The notes under the pieces: model-generated
What the model was told of the DNA's origin: nothing
Databases searched by the model: none
What the model saw: only the letters and a program-made list of their open reading frames with translations
Shown: piece after piece, positions 24,751-32,904 of the stretch
Layout of the letters: each line of letters starts with the position of its first letter
How positions within the stretch are numbered: the first letter of the stretch is position 1
Translations under genes and position numbers: made by a program
Assembly (NCBI RefSeq): GCF_902804485.1
Contig: NZ_CADCST010000082.1
Span: 80,610-144,609 of the forward strand
Source: Flavobacterium collinsii
Lineage (GTDB): Bacteria; Bacteroidota; Bacteroidia; Flavobacteriales; Flavobacteriaceae
DNA: 64,000 nt
Direction: 5' to 3'

Positions 24751-24865
24751 GCAGTCGCAGTCACAGTACTCAGTCTCAGTATTCAGTCTCAGTACTCAGT
24801 CTCAGTCTCAGTGCTCAGTCACAGTTTACATCTCACACTTCACACTTCACATCTCACACTTCACA
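24751..24865. repeat. Tandem CTCAGT / CACACTTCACAT repeat block
   Basis: The block starts GCAGTCGCAGTCACAG, continues with several imperfect copies of TACTCAGTCTCAG, and ends with copies of CACACTTCACATCT. Related CAGTCTCAGT blocks are at 37481-37598 and 58254-58326. Period and sequence vary too much for a CRISPR. It fills most of the gap between two minus-strand genes. Confidence 0.75.
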
Positions 24866-24880
24866 AAACAACTACAATTA

Positions 24881-25099
24881 TTAAAGACTCATTCTAAACT
24901 CTTCGATAATCGGATTAGCTTTTGCAAAATCGGTTTCCTGAATAAATACCTCTACTGCCAAATCTGAACCGCCATAACCAGCCATACGAGCCGATTGAAT
25001 GTTATCTTTCTTTACTGTTTCCAATCCTGCCTCTTCCAATCTTTCCTGTAAAGCAATTGCTAACACTTCACTACCTGAATACACTTTCATTAATCCCAT
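24881..25099 (-). CDS. DUF2007 family small protein
   Basis: Protein of 72 residues: KVYSGSEVLAIALQERLEEA, then GGSDLAVEVFIQETDFAKA and IIEEFR. This matches the DUF2007 'putative signal transducing protein' fold (a ferredoxin-like domain). The molecular role is unknown. The ATG at 25099 is used; a second ATG three codons in is possible. It lies 29 bp downstream of an alpha/beta hydrolase gene. Confidence 0.8.
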   Translation of the reverse strand: MGLMKVYSGSEVLAIALQERLEEAGLETVKKDNIQSARMAGYGGSDLAVEVFIQETDFAKANPIIEEFRMSL

Positions 25100-25128
25100 G
25101 ACATCTTACTTTTATTGTTATTTATTTT

Positions 25129-25944
25129 TTACTCTAATATTCTTTTTAATTGATTTTGAAAATCACTGTTTTCATTCATACCAATATGCCCCTGCCCTTT
25201 TAACAGATAAAGATGCCCATTGGATTTTATCATTTTACTCAATCGAACCGAATTTTCATAGGGGATTAAACGATCTTCCATTCCGTGAAAAATATAAATC
25301 TGTGTCTTAATTTCTGGCAAATATTCATAGGTTTCAAAGCGGAATTTCTTCATGAAATTCGGAAAAAACGGTACTTTACTACTTGATAATTCTGTAAAAC
25401 TATAATAAGGCGATTGCAGAATCAATGCTTTTGGTTTATTCTCAGAAGCCAAAATAGCAGCTAGTCCGGAACCTATTGAATAGCCCGCGGTAATAATATT
25501 GCTTTCAGAATATCTTTTAGATAATGTTTTATATGCAGCAGATACATCTTTGTTTAATTGCTCTTCATCATTAATTTCGCCTTCACTCTTACCGAAACTT
25601 CTGTAATCTAATATGAAGATATCATATCCCAATCTGGTATAGATTTTTGCAATTTTTCCCCAAGTTTCAAGTGTCCCCGCATTTCCATGGAGATAAAAAA
25701 CTAAACCTTTTGAATTCTCAGCCTTAAATAATAATCCATTCAATTCTACTCCATCAAAAGACTTAATGTTTAGCTCCTCAAATTTTTGCTGATAATTGAA
25801 TTGATAATCTTTAGGAAGCTGCGCCCTCTGGAATACCATTTCAGTCTGATTGAAATATACGTAAGAAACGATCAAAACATAAATTACAATAAAAAAAACT
25901 AAAAGTGTAATCATTAAAAATTTAAATGTTTTGAAAATCTCCAT
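25129..25944 (-). CDS. Membrane-anchored alpha/beta hydrolase
   Basis: Protein of 271 residues with an N-terminal membrane helix (FLMITLLVFFIVIYVLIVSYVY, partial quote: LMITLLVFFIVIYVLI). The hydrolase core has oxyanion loop YLHGNAG, nucleophile Ser in AGYSIGSG, Asp in FHGMEDRLIPY and His in GQGHIGM. It resembles Bem46/FrsA-type esterases. It lies 22 bp after the helicase-like gene and 29 bp before the DUF2007 gene, so they are probably co-transcribed. Substrate unknown. Confidence 0.88.
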   Translation of the reverse strand: MEIFKTFKFLMITLLVFFIVIYVLIVSYVYFNQTEMVFQRAQLPKDYQFNYQQKFEELNIKSFDGVELNGLLFKAENSKGLVFYLHGNAGTLETWGKIAKIYTRLGYDIFILDYRSFGKSEGEINDEEQLNKDVSAAYKTLSKRYSESNIITAGYSIGSGLAAILASENKPKALILQSPYYSFTELSSSKVPFFPNFMKKFRFETYEYLPEIKTQIYIFHGMEDRLIPYENSVRLSKMIKSNGHLYLLKGQGHIGMNENSDFQNQLKRILE

Positions 25945-25966
25945 ATAAATCCATTATTTCACAAAT

Positions 25967-26623
25967 TTATTCTTCTTCAATATCCTCCTCATCCTCAAGT
26001 TCCTCTTCTTCTTCATCCATATCAAATAGATAAGGCTCCAGCAACATTTTATCTGCTAAAATTTCGATGCGTTCTGTTAAGGTTTCTGCAAAAATAATAC
26101 GTTGTGTTTTGGTAATACTGTTTGAAATACGCATAATCTTAGTTTCGTGACGTAATTTCAAAATAGGATCAGCATCATCCAGGATAAACATTTTCAATCG
26201 ATTTACATTGTAGCCCGCCGTTGTAAACATATCGCTCAATTTGTTTGGCGTCCCAATCAGAACATCAATTCCGGTAGAGATATAGTTTTTATCGTAATCC
26301 ATATCACCTTTGTCGTGTACTCCGTAAACTTCAAGGTTGGTATATTTTCCGTATTTTTCAAAAAGCGCTTCCATTTCTAACACTTTGGCCTTGTCCTCTA
26401 CAAAAATCAACGCACGTGGCGATTCTTCTGTCTGACCTGCCAATTGCTGAATGACATTCAATACAATTGTTGTAGATTTTCCGCTCCCTGCCGGAGAAAG
26501 AATGATACAATCTGCCCCACTTTTAATAGTCGAAAAAGTTTCCTGCTGCAAAACATTTGCCTCTGTTAAACCGTTTTCAATTAGAGCCTCTTGTAACTTC
26601 TCGTTTATTTTTTTTAGTTTCAT
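25967..26623 (-). CDS. Single-domain DEAD-box helicase-like ATPase
   Basis: Protein of 218 residues with only the first RecA-like domain of DEAD-box helicases. Q-motif region NVLQQETFSTI, motif I SPAGSGKSTT, GTP motif VLIGTPNKLSDM, motif II DDAD (instead of DEAD), and a motif-III-like QRIIFAETL. The second domain with motifs IV-VI is absent, and the protein ends in a very acidic tail (DMDEEEEELEDEEDIEEE). It is less than half the usual length of about 400. The stop is followed by a normal gene, so it seems a natural half-helicase. It may bind RNA or ATP without unwinding. Confidence 0.82.
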   Translation of the reverse strand: MKLKKINEKLQEALIENGLTEANVLQQETFSTIKSGADCIILSPAGSGKSTTIVLNVIQQLAGQTEESPRALIFVEDKAKVLEMEALFEKYGKYTNLEVYGVHDKGDMDYDKNYISTGIDVLIGTPNKLSDMFTTAGYNVNRLKMFILDDADPILKLRHETKIMRISNSITKTQRIIFAETLTERIEILADKMLLEPYLFDMDEEEEELEDEEDIEEE

Positions 26624-26630
26624 TTTTTTT

Positions 26631-26738
26631 ATGCTTTACGCTTTAAGCCTTAAGCCTTAAGCCAAAATTCATTTTATTTCTTATGCTTACACCAGCAAAA
26701 AGCCTAAAGCCTAAAGCTTATAGCCTAAAGCCTATTGC
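26631..26738. repeat. Intergenic repeat of CTTAAGCC / GCCTAAAG units
   Basis: TTTAAGCCTTAAGCCTTAAGCC is followed 50 bases later by AGCCTAAAGCCTAAAGC and GCCTAAAGCC (positions about 26641-26662 and 26700-26736). Several units tandemly repeated in one gap between co-directional genes. Confidence 0.65.
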
Positions 26739-26740
26739 CC

Positions 26741-27904
26741 TTACTTGCTTGCAAACATTTTAACATCGGTTTCAGAAATTTCATTTCCTCCCAAAATAAT
26801 TAATCTTTCAACTACATTTCGTAGTTCACGAATATTTCCTGTCCAATCGTACTCCTGCAATAATTTGATCGCCTGTGGCGAAAACACTTTTACCGAATTT
26901 CCTTGTTCTGAAGCAATTTTCTCTGTAAAATGCGTAATCAATGCCGGAATATCATCGCGTCTTTCATTCAATGGCGGCACTTTAATTAAAATTACAGCCA
27001 GACGGTGGTACAAATCTTCACGGAAACGACCTTCGGCAATTTCAGTCTTTAAATCTTTATTTGTTGCCGCTACAACGCGCACATCAACTTTGATATCTTT
27101 CTCTGCTCCCACTCTGGTAATCATACTCTCCTGTAGCGCCCGTAACACTTTGGCTTGCGCCGAAAGACTCATATCTCCAATTTCATCTAAGAAAATAGTT
27201 CCTTTGTCAGCAGCTTCAAACTTTCCGGCACGATCTTTCACCGCCGATGTAAAAGCTCCTTTTACGTGACCGAACAATTCACTTTCGATCAATTCACTCG
27301 GAATTGCAGCACAGTTTACTTCTATTAATGGAAAATTAGAACGCTCACTTTTTTCATGCAATTGGTGCGCTACCAATTCTTTTCCAGTTCCGTTTGGACC
27401 TGTAATCAAAACTCTCGCTTCGGTTTGAGCAACTTTATCAATCATTAACTTGATATGACTGATTGCTTCGCTTTCTCCTACCATTTCGTAGTTTTTACTT
27501 ACCTTTTTCTTTAGGATTTTATTTTCAACCACGAGTTGTTTTTTATCTAAAGCATTACGAACCGTGTTCAGTAATCGGTTTAAATCAGGTGGTTTCGAAA
27601 TATAATCAAATGCTCCCAAACGCATCGTATGAATCGCGGTTTCCATATCGCCATGACCAGAGATCATCACCATCGGAATTTCCGGTTTGATTTTTTTTAC
27701 TTCTTCTAAAACCTCAACTCCGTCCAATTTTGGCATTTTGATGTCACACAAAACCAAATCGTAATCATTGTTTTTTATTTTCTCAAGACCCGCCGCACCA
27801 TCTTCAGCTTCATCTACCTTATAAGTATCATTTTCTTCAGATAAAATTTTCACCAAAACTCTTCTAATGGATGCTTCGTCTTCTATAATTAGTATTTTAC
27901 TCAT
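26741..27904 (-). CDS. Sigma-54-dependent response regulator lacking a DNA-binding domain
   Basis: NtrC-type protein of 387 residues. The receiver (about 1-118) has Asp in LVLCDIKMPKLDG. The AAA+ domain (about 140-370) has Walker A GPNGTGKE, the sigma-54 contact loop GAFTSA, Walker B GTIFLDEIGDM and the arginine-finger region RFREDLYHRL. The protein ends soon after the AAA+ C-subdomain (NVVERLIILGGNEISETDV), with no Fis-type helix-turn-helix; typical family members have about 450 residues. It must activate sigma-54 polymerase from solution or through a partner, as known for FlgR-like proteins. No cognate kinase is adjacent. Confidence 0.9.
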   Translation of the reverse strand: MSKILIIEDEASIRRVLVKILSEENDTYKVDEAEDGAAGLEKIKNNDYDLVLCDIKMPKLDGVEVLEEVKKIKPEIPMVMISGHGDMETAIHTMRLGAFDYISKPPDLNRLLNTVRNALDKKQLVVENKILKKKVSKNYEMVGESEAISHIKLMIDKVAQTEARVLITGPNGTGKELVAHQLHEKSERSNFPLIEVNCAAIPSELIESELFGHVKGAFTSAVKDRAGKFEAADKGTIFLDEIGDMSLSAQAKVLRALQESMITRVGAEKDIKVDVRVVAATNKDLKTEIAEGRFREDLYHRLAVILIKVPPLNERRDDIPALITHFTEKIASEQGNSVKVFSPQAIKLLQEYDWTGNIRELRNVVERLIILGGNEISETDVKMFASK

Positions 27905-27906
27905 TC

Positions 27907-28010
27907 TTTTTGAGGTTCTAAGGTTCTGAGTTACTAAGGTTCTAAGTTCTTCTTTTCTGCCTAAACTAAAAGCTTAGCAACTCAGAACCTTAGTATCTTA
28001 GCAACTTAAA
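27907..28010. repeat. Intergenic inverted repeat of GGTTCTAAG units
   Basis: GGTTCTAAGGTTCTGAGTTAC and AGGTTCTAAGTTC are answered by AGCAACTCAGAACCTTAG and TATCTTAGCAACTT. The two arms can pair imperfectly across the whole gap. Confidence 0.65.
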
Positions 28011-28014
28011 AAAA

Positions 28015-29331
28015 TTAATATTTAAGCCATTTATACAATTCTTTCCAGGTTGGTTTTTTGCCGTACATCAAAATCCCTATTCGGTAAATTTTGGCAGCGA
28101 ACCATACTACAAGAAAAAAGGTAGCAAACAATAATGATACCGAAATTGCAATTTGCCACCACGGCACTCCAAACGGAAGTCGCATTAACATTACAATTGG
28201 CGAGGTCAACGGAATCATAGAAAACACAACCGCAATGGTTCCGTGAGGATCATTGACCACTGTAAAGAAACCTATATAAACACTTAAAATAAGCGGCATT
28301 AAAATAGGTAATAGAAATTGCTGCGAATCGGTTTGATTGTCAACTGCTGCACCAATGGCTGCATAAAAAGAGCTATATAAAAAGTATCCTCCGATGAAAT
28401 AAACCACAAAACCAATGATAATACTGGCAATAGGCAAATTCCATAATTCACTAATATACATTTTAGCTGTCCCCGACATTTCATGCTGAGCAGATTGCAT
28501 TAATTCAGGTGAAATTCTGGCCGTTGGACCAACATTAACACCAAAAAAGGCCGAAGCCGCAAACATCAATCCCAGACCAATGATCGCCCAGATAATAAAC
28601 TGAAGCAATCCCGCAAGAGAAGTTCCCACGATTTTACCAATCATCAGCTGAAAAGGTTTTACTGAGGAAATAATAATTTCGATGATTCTATTTGTTTTTT
28701 CTTCGATCACACTACGCATCACCATATTTCCGTAAATGATAATAAACATCATGATCAGATAACCAAAAGCACCACCTATTCCAATTTTTATTTCATTCAG
28801 TCCTTTTAAGCTTTCCTCTCCGGATGCTTTTACTAAATGAATATTAACCTCTGACTGTGCTTTTTGAATGGCCACTGTATCCAGTTTTGCCGTTTCAAGA
28901 TTTACTTTGGTAATTTTTGATGCAATAACACGCTGTGTTCTTTCGATAAAAGAAATACTCGGACTGTTATTCGAAATAAACTCGATTTTACTTTCTAAAT
29001 CAGCTAAATTATTGGTTTTTGGAATTACAATTAAACCATCAAAGCTTTCATTAGTAATACTGTCTTTTAGTGCTTTTGTATCAATCTCAGATACATTGAG
29101 GTACTTAAACTCGGCCTCTTCTTTATTCTGTTTTACAAAATCCTGGGCAAACAAACCCGTTTCGTCATGGATTGCGATTCTTTTCGTCTCTGCTTTCATT
29201 GAACTCAGATAACCAATAAAACCTGCAATTGCCACAAATAACAACGGACTCAAAAACGTCATGACAACAAAAGACTTATTGCGCACTTTTGCAATAAATT
29301 CTCTTTTTATAATTAATGAAATGATGCTCAT
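28015..29331 (-). CDS. ABC-2 type exporter permease (NatB-like)
   Basis: Permease of 438 residues from ATG 29331 (MSIISLIIKREFIAKVRNK). A longer reading starts at a TTG inside the neighbouring repeat and is rejected. Layout: one N-terminal helix (FVVMTFLSPLLFVAIAGFI), a large extracytoplasmic domain (about 45-200), then about five to six helices, as in the NatB/CcmB ABC2 group. Its ATPase gene lies upstream on the same strand. Such pairs export Na+ or drugs; the substrate is unknown. Confidence 0.9.
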   Translation of the reverse strand: MSIISLIIKREFIAKVRNKSFVVMTFLSPLLFVAIAGFIGYLSSMKAETKRIAIHDETGLFAQDFVKQNKEEAEFKYLNVSEIDTKALKDSITNESFDGLIVIPKTNNLADLESKIEFISNNSPSISFIERTQRVIASKITKVNLETAKLDTVAIQKAQSEVNIHLVKASGEESLKGLNEIKIGIGGAFGYLIMMFIIIYGNMVMRSVIEEKTNRIIEIIISSVKPFQLMIGKIVGTSLAGLLQFIIWAIIGLGLMFAASAFFGVNVGPTARISPELMQSAQHEMSGTAKMYISELWNLPIASIIIGFVVYFIGGYFLYSSFYAAIGAAVDNQTDSQQFLLPILMPLILSVYIGFFTVVNDPHGTIAVVFSMIPLTSPIVMLMRLPFGVPWWQIAISVSLLFATFFLVVWFAAKIYRIGILMYGKKPTWKELYKWLKY

Positions 29332-29339
29332 AAATATTT

Positions 29340-29408
29340 TAATTTTCAAATTCCAAATTCCACTTTTGATTACTCTAACATTGGAATTTGGAATTTAATT
29401 TTTGAAGT
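29340..29408. repeat. Intergenic inverted repeat of AAATTCCA type
   Basis: TTCAAATTCCAAATTCCA pairs with TGGAATTTGGAATTTAA. It lies between two ABC transporter genes and shares its unit with the blocks at 20034 and 31660. Confidence 0.6.
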
Positions 29409-30338
29409 TTAATTTTTGTTTTCGGTAACTGTTTGAATAAAAATATCGTTTACGCTTGGTATTTTCTCTACAAAATGAGTAACCTGTCCTCGTTGCGTCA
29501 ACAGATGCAATAACTCGTTTGGCGTTGCATTTCCAATTTGAATATCTAATTTCAAATCATCATTCAAGGATTTAAAATTTGCAGGCGAAACGGTAAATTT
29601 TTGCGTGATATCATACATCAGGCCTTCTACATTATCCGTCAGAATTCCCACTTCAAAACTATTGGTTCTAAATTGACGTTTTACATCACTCACCTTACCT
29701 TCAATCAATTTGTTCGATTTATGAATTAAAGCGATATGATCGCAAAGTTCCTCTACACTTTCCATACGGTGTGTCGAAAAAATAATGGTAGCTCCCTGTT
29801 CTTTTAATGCCAGAATCTCATCTTTAATAACATTTGCATTTACAGGATCAAATCCGGAGAAAGGCTCATCAAAAATCAACAATTTAGGCTTGTGTAACAC
29901 ACAAACTACAAACTGAATTTTTTGGGCCATTCCTTTCGAAAGTTCCTGAATTTTCTTGTTCCACCAGCCCTGAATTCCCAGACGATCGAACCAGTATTCC
30001 AATTGTAATTTTGCCTCGGCTTTAGAGAGTCCTTTCATCTGTGCCAGATACAAACATTGTTCTCCAACTTTCATAGAAGTATACAACCCTCTTTCTTCGG
30101 GAAGATAGCCAATATGCTGTACATGTTTGGGCTGCAATTTTTCTCCATCCAAAATTACTTCACCACTATCCGGCAATGTAATTTGATTTATAATTCGGAT
30201 CAGGGAAGTTTTTCCGGCTCCATTCGGACCTAATAGTCCATAAATACTACCTTTTGGTACATTTAATGAAACTTCGTTAAGCGCTACATAATCACCGTAT
30301 TGTTTTACGACTTTATGTACTTCGAGTAAGTTGCTCAT
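29409..30338 (-). CDS. ABC transporter ATP-binding protein
   Basis: ATPase of 309 residues. Walker A GPNGAGKTS (about 37-45), Q-loop around GYLPEERGLY, signature region ELSKGMAQKIQ (degenerate from LSGGQ), Walker B LLIFDEPFSGFDP and switch His in FSTHRM. The C-terminal extension (about 220-305) is DUF4162-like. The permease gene follows after a 77-bp repeat-containing gap. The pair forms a NatAB-like exporter. Confidence 0.92.
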   Translation of the reverse strand: MSNLLEVHKVVKQYGDYVALNEVSLNVPKGSIYGLLGPNGAGKTSLIRIINQITLPDSGEVILDGEKLQPKHVQHIGYLPEERGLYTSMKVGEQCLYLAQMKGLSKAEAKLQLEYWFDRLGIQGWWNKKIQELSKGMAQKIQFVVCVLHKPKLLIFDEPFSGFDPVNANVIKDEILALKEQGATIIFSTHRMESVEELCDHIALIHKSNKLIEGKVSDVKRQFRTNSFEVGILTDNVEGLMYDITQKFTVSPANFKSLNDDLKLDIQIGNATPNELLHLLTQRGQVTHFVEKIPSVNDIFIQTVTENKN

Positions 30339-30433
30339 GCTATAATTAAGATTTTCTGCGTCAGTTTGACTATTGTGGCATTATGAGTGTAAAAGTAAAT
30401 AAATAGTATCGAAATTTTGTACTATTCATACAA

Positions 30434-30469
30434 AAAACCCATTCTATGATTTACTATAGAATGGGTTTT
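30434..30469. terminator. Bidirectional hairpin after dnaJ
   Basis: AAAACCCATTCTAT pairs perfectly with ATAGAATGGGTTTT, loop 8 nt. On the minus strand it follows the dnaJ stop by 38 bases. Confidence 0.8.
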
Positions 30470-30506
30470 AAAATTTACTATTACTCCATTTTAGAAAAAG
30501 TTCTGA

Positions 30507-31619
30507 TTATGAAAACATATCTTTTACTTTTTCAAAAAATGATTTTTCTGATTTTTCAGGGCTTGGAATAAAGTGATCGTCGTTAAGGGCATTTTCAAAA
30601 AATTGCTTTTGCTCTTTGTTCAACGTTTTTGGAGTCCATACATTTACATGAACTAACAAGTCTCCACTTCCATATCCATTGATGCTTGGAATACCTTTTC
30701 CTTTTAATCTTAAGATTTTTCCGGATTGAATTCCTTCTTCTAATTTGATACGAACTTTTCCATTGATTGCTTCGATGTCTTTAGAAACTCCTAAAACGGC
30801 TTCCGGGAAACTGATGTATAAATCATAATGAATGTTTTCACCTTCACGTTTCAGAAACTCATGCTCTAATTCTTCAATAGCAACAATTAAGTCTCCAGGA
30901 ATACTATTTCCGGGAGCATCGTTTCCTTTATTAGAAACTTTCAACTGCATACCATCAACAACTCCTGCAGGAATTTTGATTGAAACGGTTTCATCTTCTA
31001 AAATCATTCCCTGTGCATCAGCTTCAGATGGTCTTTTATCTAAAATCTGGCCAGACCCGCCACAAGCAGGACAAGTTGACGCAGATTGCATTCTTCCTAA
31101 AATAGTGTTGGTTACACGCATTACCTGTCCTTGACCGTTACAAGTTGAACACGTTTTGTAAGTAACTCCTTTTGCCTGAACTTTACGTTTTACTTTTACT
31201 TTTTTCTCAACACCATTTGCAATTTCTTCTAAAGTTAATTTTACTTTAATTCGAAGATTGCTTCCTTTAGCACGACGAGGGCCACCGCCTCCGCCTCCAC
31301 CGAAACCACCAAATCCTCCACCAAAAATATCACCAAACTGGCTGAAAATGTCATCCATATTCATACCACCGTGACCGCCGCCAAATCCGCCAGAACCATC
31401 AAAAGCCTGATGTCCGTACTGATCGTATTTCGCTTTTTTGTTAGGATCGCTTAGTACTTCGTAAGCTTCTGCCGCTAATTTAAAGTTTTCTTCTGCCTCT
31501 TTGTCGCCCGGATTTTTGTCCGGATGATATTTCAATGCACTTTTTCTATAAGCTTTTTTAATTTCGGCAGCATCAGCATTTTTTGAAATGCCTAGTATTT
31601 CGTAAAAATCTTTTTTCAT
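30507..31619 (-). CDS. dnaJ: Chaperone DnaJ with a single zinc centre
   Basis: Hsp40 co-chaperone of DnaK, 370 residues. J-domain with HPD at 32-34, Gly/Phe-rich linker (about 75-113, with a run of glycines), then a shortened cysteine-rich region. Only two CxxCxGxG motifs are present: CSTCNGQG (157-164) and CPACGGSG (183-190), where standard DnaJ has four. The substrate-binding C-terminal domains follow. It lies 108 bp downstream of grpE on the same strand and probably shares its promoter. I recall the same shortened form in other Flavobacteriia. Confidence 0.95.
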   Translation of the reverse strand: MKKDFYEILGISKNADAAEIKKAYRKSALKYHPDKNPGDKEAEENFKLAAEAYEVLSDPNKKAKYDQYGHQAFDGSGGFGGGHGGMNMDDIFSQFGDIFGGGFGGFGGGGGGGPRRAKGSNLRIKVKLTLEEIANGVEKKVKVKRKVQAKGVTYKTCSTCNGQGQVMRVTNTILGRMQSASTCPACGGSGQILDKRPSEADAQGMILEDETVSIKIPAGVVDGMQLKVSNKGNDAPGNSIPGDLIVAIEELEHEFLKREGENIHYDLYISFPEAVLGVSKDIEAINGKVRIKLEEGIQSGKILRLKGKGIPSINGYGSGDLLVHVNVWTPKTLNKEQKQFFENALNDDHFIPSPEKSEKSFFEKVKDMFS

Positions 31620-31727
31620 AATTTAGGTTAAATTGCTTCGCCAGTTCGCTAGCGCTTGTGTCCAAATTTAAAATTCCAAATTCCAATACTTTAAAAATTG
31701 ACTTTCAGAATATGTCATTTGCTCTTT
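31620..31727. repeat. Gap with AAATTCCA-type repeat
   Basis: Contains GCTTCGCCAGTTCGCTAGCGC (an imperfect short palindrome near 31631-31651, quoted by its parts GCTTCGCC and GCTAGCGC) and AAAATTCCAAATTCCAATAC. It belongs to the repeat type at 20034 and 29340. It separates grpE from dnaJ. Confidence 0.45.
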
Positions 31728-32306
31728 TTAGTTTCCGATAACAACTTTAGGGAAACGGATGATTTTGTCTCCTAATTTGTATCCTTTTTCAATAACATCA
31801 ACAATTTTCCCTTTTAACTTCTCAGACGGAGCCGGAATTTGGGTAATTGCCTCTGCAAAATCAGCATTAAAAGCATCACCTGCTCTTACTTCAACTTGCT
31901 CTAAACCTTTAGAAACTAAAGTGTTTTTTAATTTTTCATGAATCAACTCAACTCCTTTTGTCAAGGTTTCATCTTCCGATTTGTTGATTTCTACTATAGC
32001 TCTGTCAAAATCATCTAAAACTGGTAACATAGCCAATAAAACATCCTGGTTTGCAGTTTTAAACAAGTCGATACGCTCTTTTGAAGTTCTTTTTTTGTAA
32101 TTTTCGAATTCGGCAAATAGTCTCAAAAACTTATCTTTTTCTTTTGCCAAGTCTTGAGCCAATTGCTCTTCAACACTTAATTCTTCAACAATTAACTGCT
32201 CACCGTTGGCATTGTTCTCTAACGTTACATCATCTAATTCCTGATCGAATTCTGTATTTTCAGTAGTCATATTACTTTTATTTTTAAAAATATTCTTAAA
32301 CTTCAT
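31728..32306 (-). CDS. grpE: Nucleotide exchange factor GrpE
   Basis: Co-chaperone of DnaK, 192 residues. An acidic N-terminus (about 15-55) is followed by a long coiled coil (EEQLAQDLAKEKDKFLRLFA), the GrpE core FENYKKRTSKERIDLF, and the beta-domain ending GYKLGDKIIRFPKVVIGN. The start ATG 32306 lies 24 nt below an exact promoter -7 box. It is first in an operon with dnaJ. I see no CIRCE-type inverted repeat, so control may be by another heat-shock mechanism. Confidence 0.95.
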   Translation of the reverse strand: MKFKNIFKNKSNMTTENTEFDQELDDVTLENNANGEQLIVEELSVEEQLAQDLAKEKDKFLRLFAEFENYKKRTSKERIDLFKTANQDVLLAMLPVLDDFDRAIVEINKSEDETLTKGVELIHEKLKNTLVSKGLEQVEVRAGDAFNADFAEAITQIPAPSEKLKGKIVDVIEKGYKLGDKIIRFPKVVIGN

Positions 32307-32329
32307 TTTTTATTCTTTCTTTTGGATTG

Positions 32330-32361
32330 CAAAAGTACTGCCAAATCTTTCAAAATGTCAA
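32330..32361 (-). promoter_or_regulatory. grpE-dnaJ promoter
   Basis: Read on the minus strand: TTG (32361-32359), 21 bases, then TACTTTTG (32337-32330). This matches both parts of the Flavobacterium housekeeping promoter TTG-N17-23-TAnnTTTG. Confidence 0.65.
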
Positions 32362-32560
32362 ATTGTCACTTTCTTAAGACTGAGTCATTTAAAAAGTAAA
32401 AACAACCTTTTAAAATTTAGTATAATTTTAAGACTAACACGATATAGTTTATGGTATATTTGAAATTCAATTGAAAACTAAATTATTACCTAATCAAAAT
32501 TGAATTTAAGGGTTGGCCTCGGCTTCATAAATAATTATTAATTCAAGTTTACCTTATATT

Positions 32561-32597
32561 AAAAAAAGCTTCGCCTATTTCAGACGAAGCTTTTTTT
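32561..32597. terminator. Bidirectional terminator next to tRNA-Trp
   Basis: AAAAAAAGCTTCG pairs perfectly with CGAAGCTTTTTTT, loop 11 nt. It lies 75 bases beyond the 3' end of tRNA-Trp. The remaining gap from 32307 to 32560 holds the grpE promoter and no gene. Confidence 0.85.
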
Positions 32598-32671
32598 TAT
32601 GCTTTTTACCTTTAACTAAATTCCTTGAAAGCTCCTGATAAATATTTAATAACGATTGTTATTTTTTATTG

Positions 32672-32742
32672 CACGGGCGGAGGGATTCGAACCCCCATCA
32701 ACGGTTTTGGAGACCGCTATTCTACCCTTGAACTACGCCCGT
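32672..32742 (-). tRNA. tRNA-Trp (CCA anticodon)
   Basis: The complement reads ACGGGCG (acceptor) TAGTTCAAGGGTAGAATA (D-arm), an anticodon loop CTCCAAA with anticodon CCA, and GGGGGTTCGAATCCC (T-arm), closing with CGCCCGT and discriminator G. All arms pair. The 3' CCA is not encoded, as usual in Bacteroidota. Length is 71 nt. Confidence 0.96.
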
Positions 32743-32788
32743 AATTTAGAGCGGCAAATTAAAAGTATTTTTTCTTCCAAAACAATTA

Positions 32789-32853
32789 TTTCACGCAGAT
32801 TTAAGAAGTTTTTTTTTAATCAACCTGCTAAAACCTACCGAATCTGCGTGAAA
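32789..32853. repeat. Inverted repeat TTTCACGCAGATT
   Basis: TTTCACGCAGATT (32789-32801) and AATCTGCGTGAAA (32841-32853) are perfect 13-bp inverted copies, 39 bases apart, between hisS and tRNA-Trp. The word CGCAGAT also occurs in the spacer repeat at 3820. Confidence 0.65.
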
Positions 32854-32904
32854 CAAAATCTTTACGAACCTAGCACAAATCCTTATGTTCTTAACAATTA
32901 AGCA

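Noticed and set aside
24751..24865. CRISPR array
   Set aside because: Units are 6-12 bases and irregular, with no unique spacers and no cas genes.
32656..32901. 81-codon plus-strand open frame
   Set aside because: It runs antisense through tRNA-Trp and the inverted repeat next to hisS.
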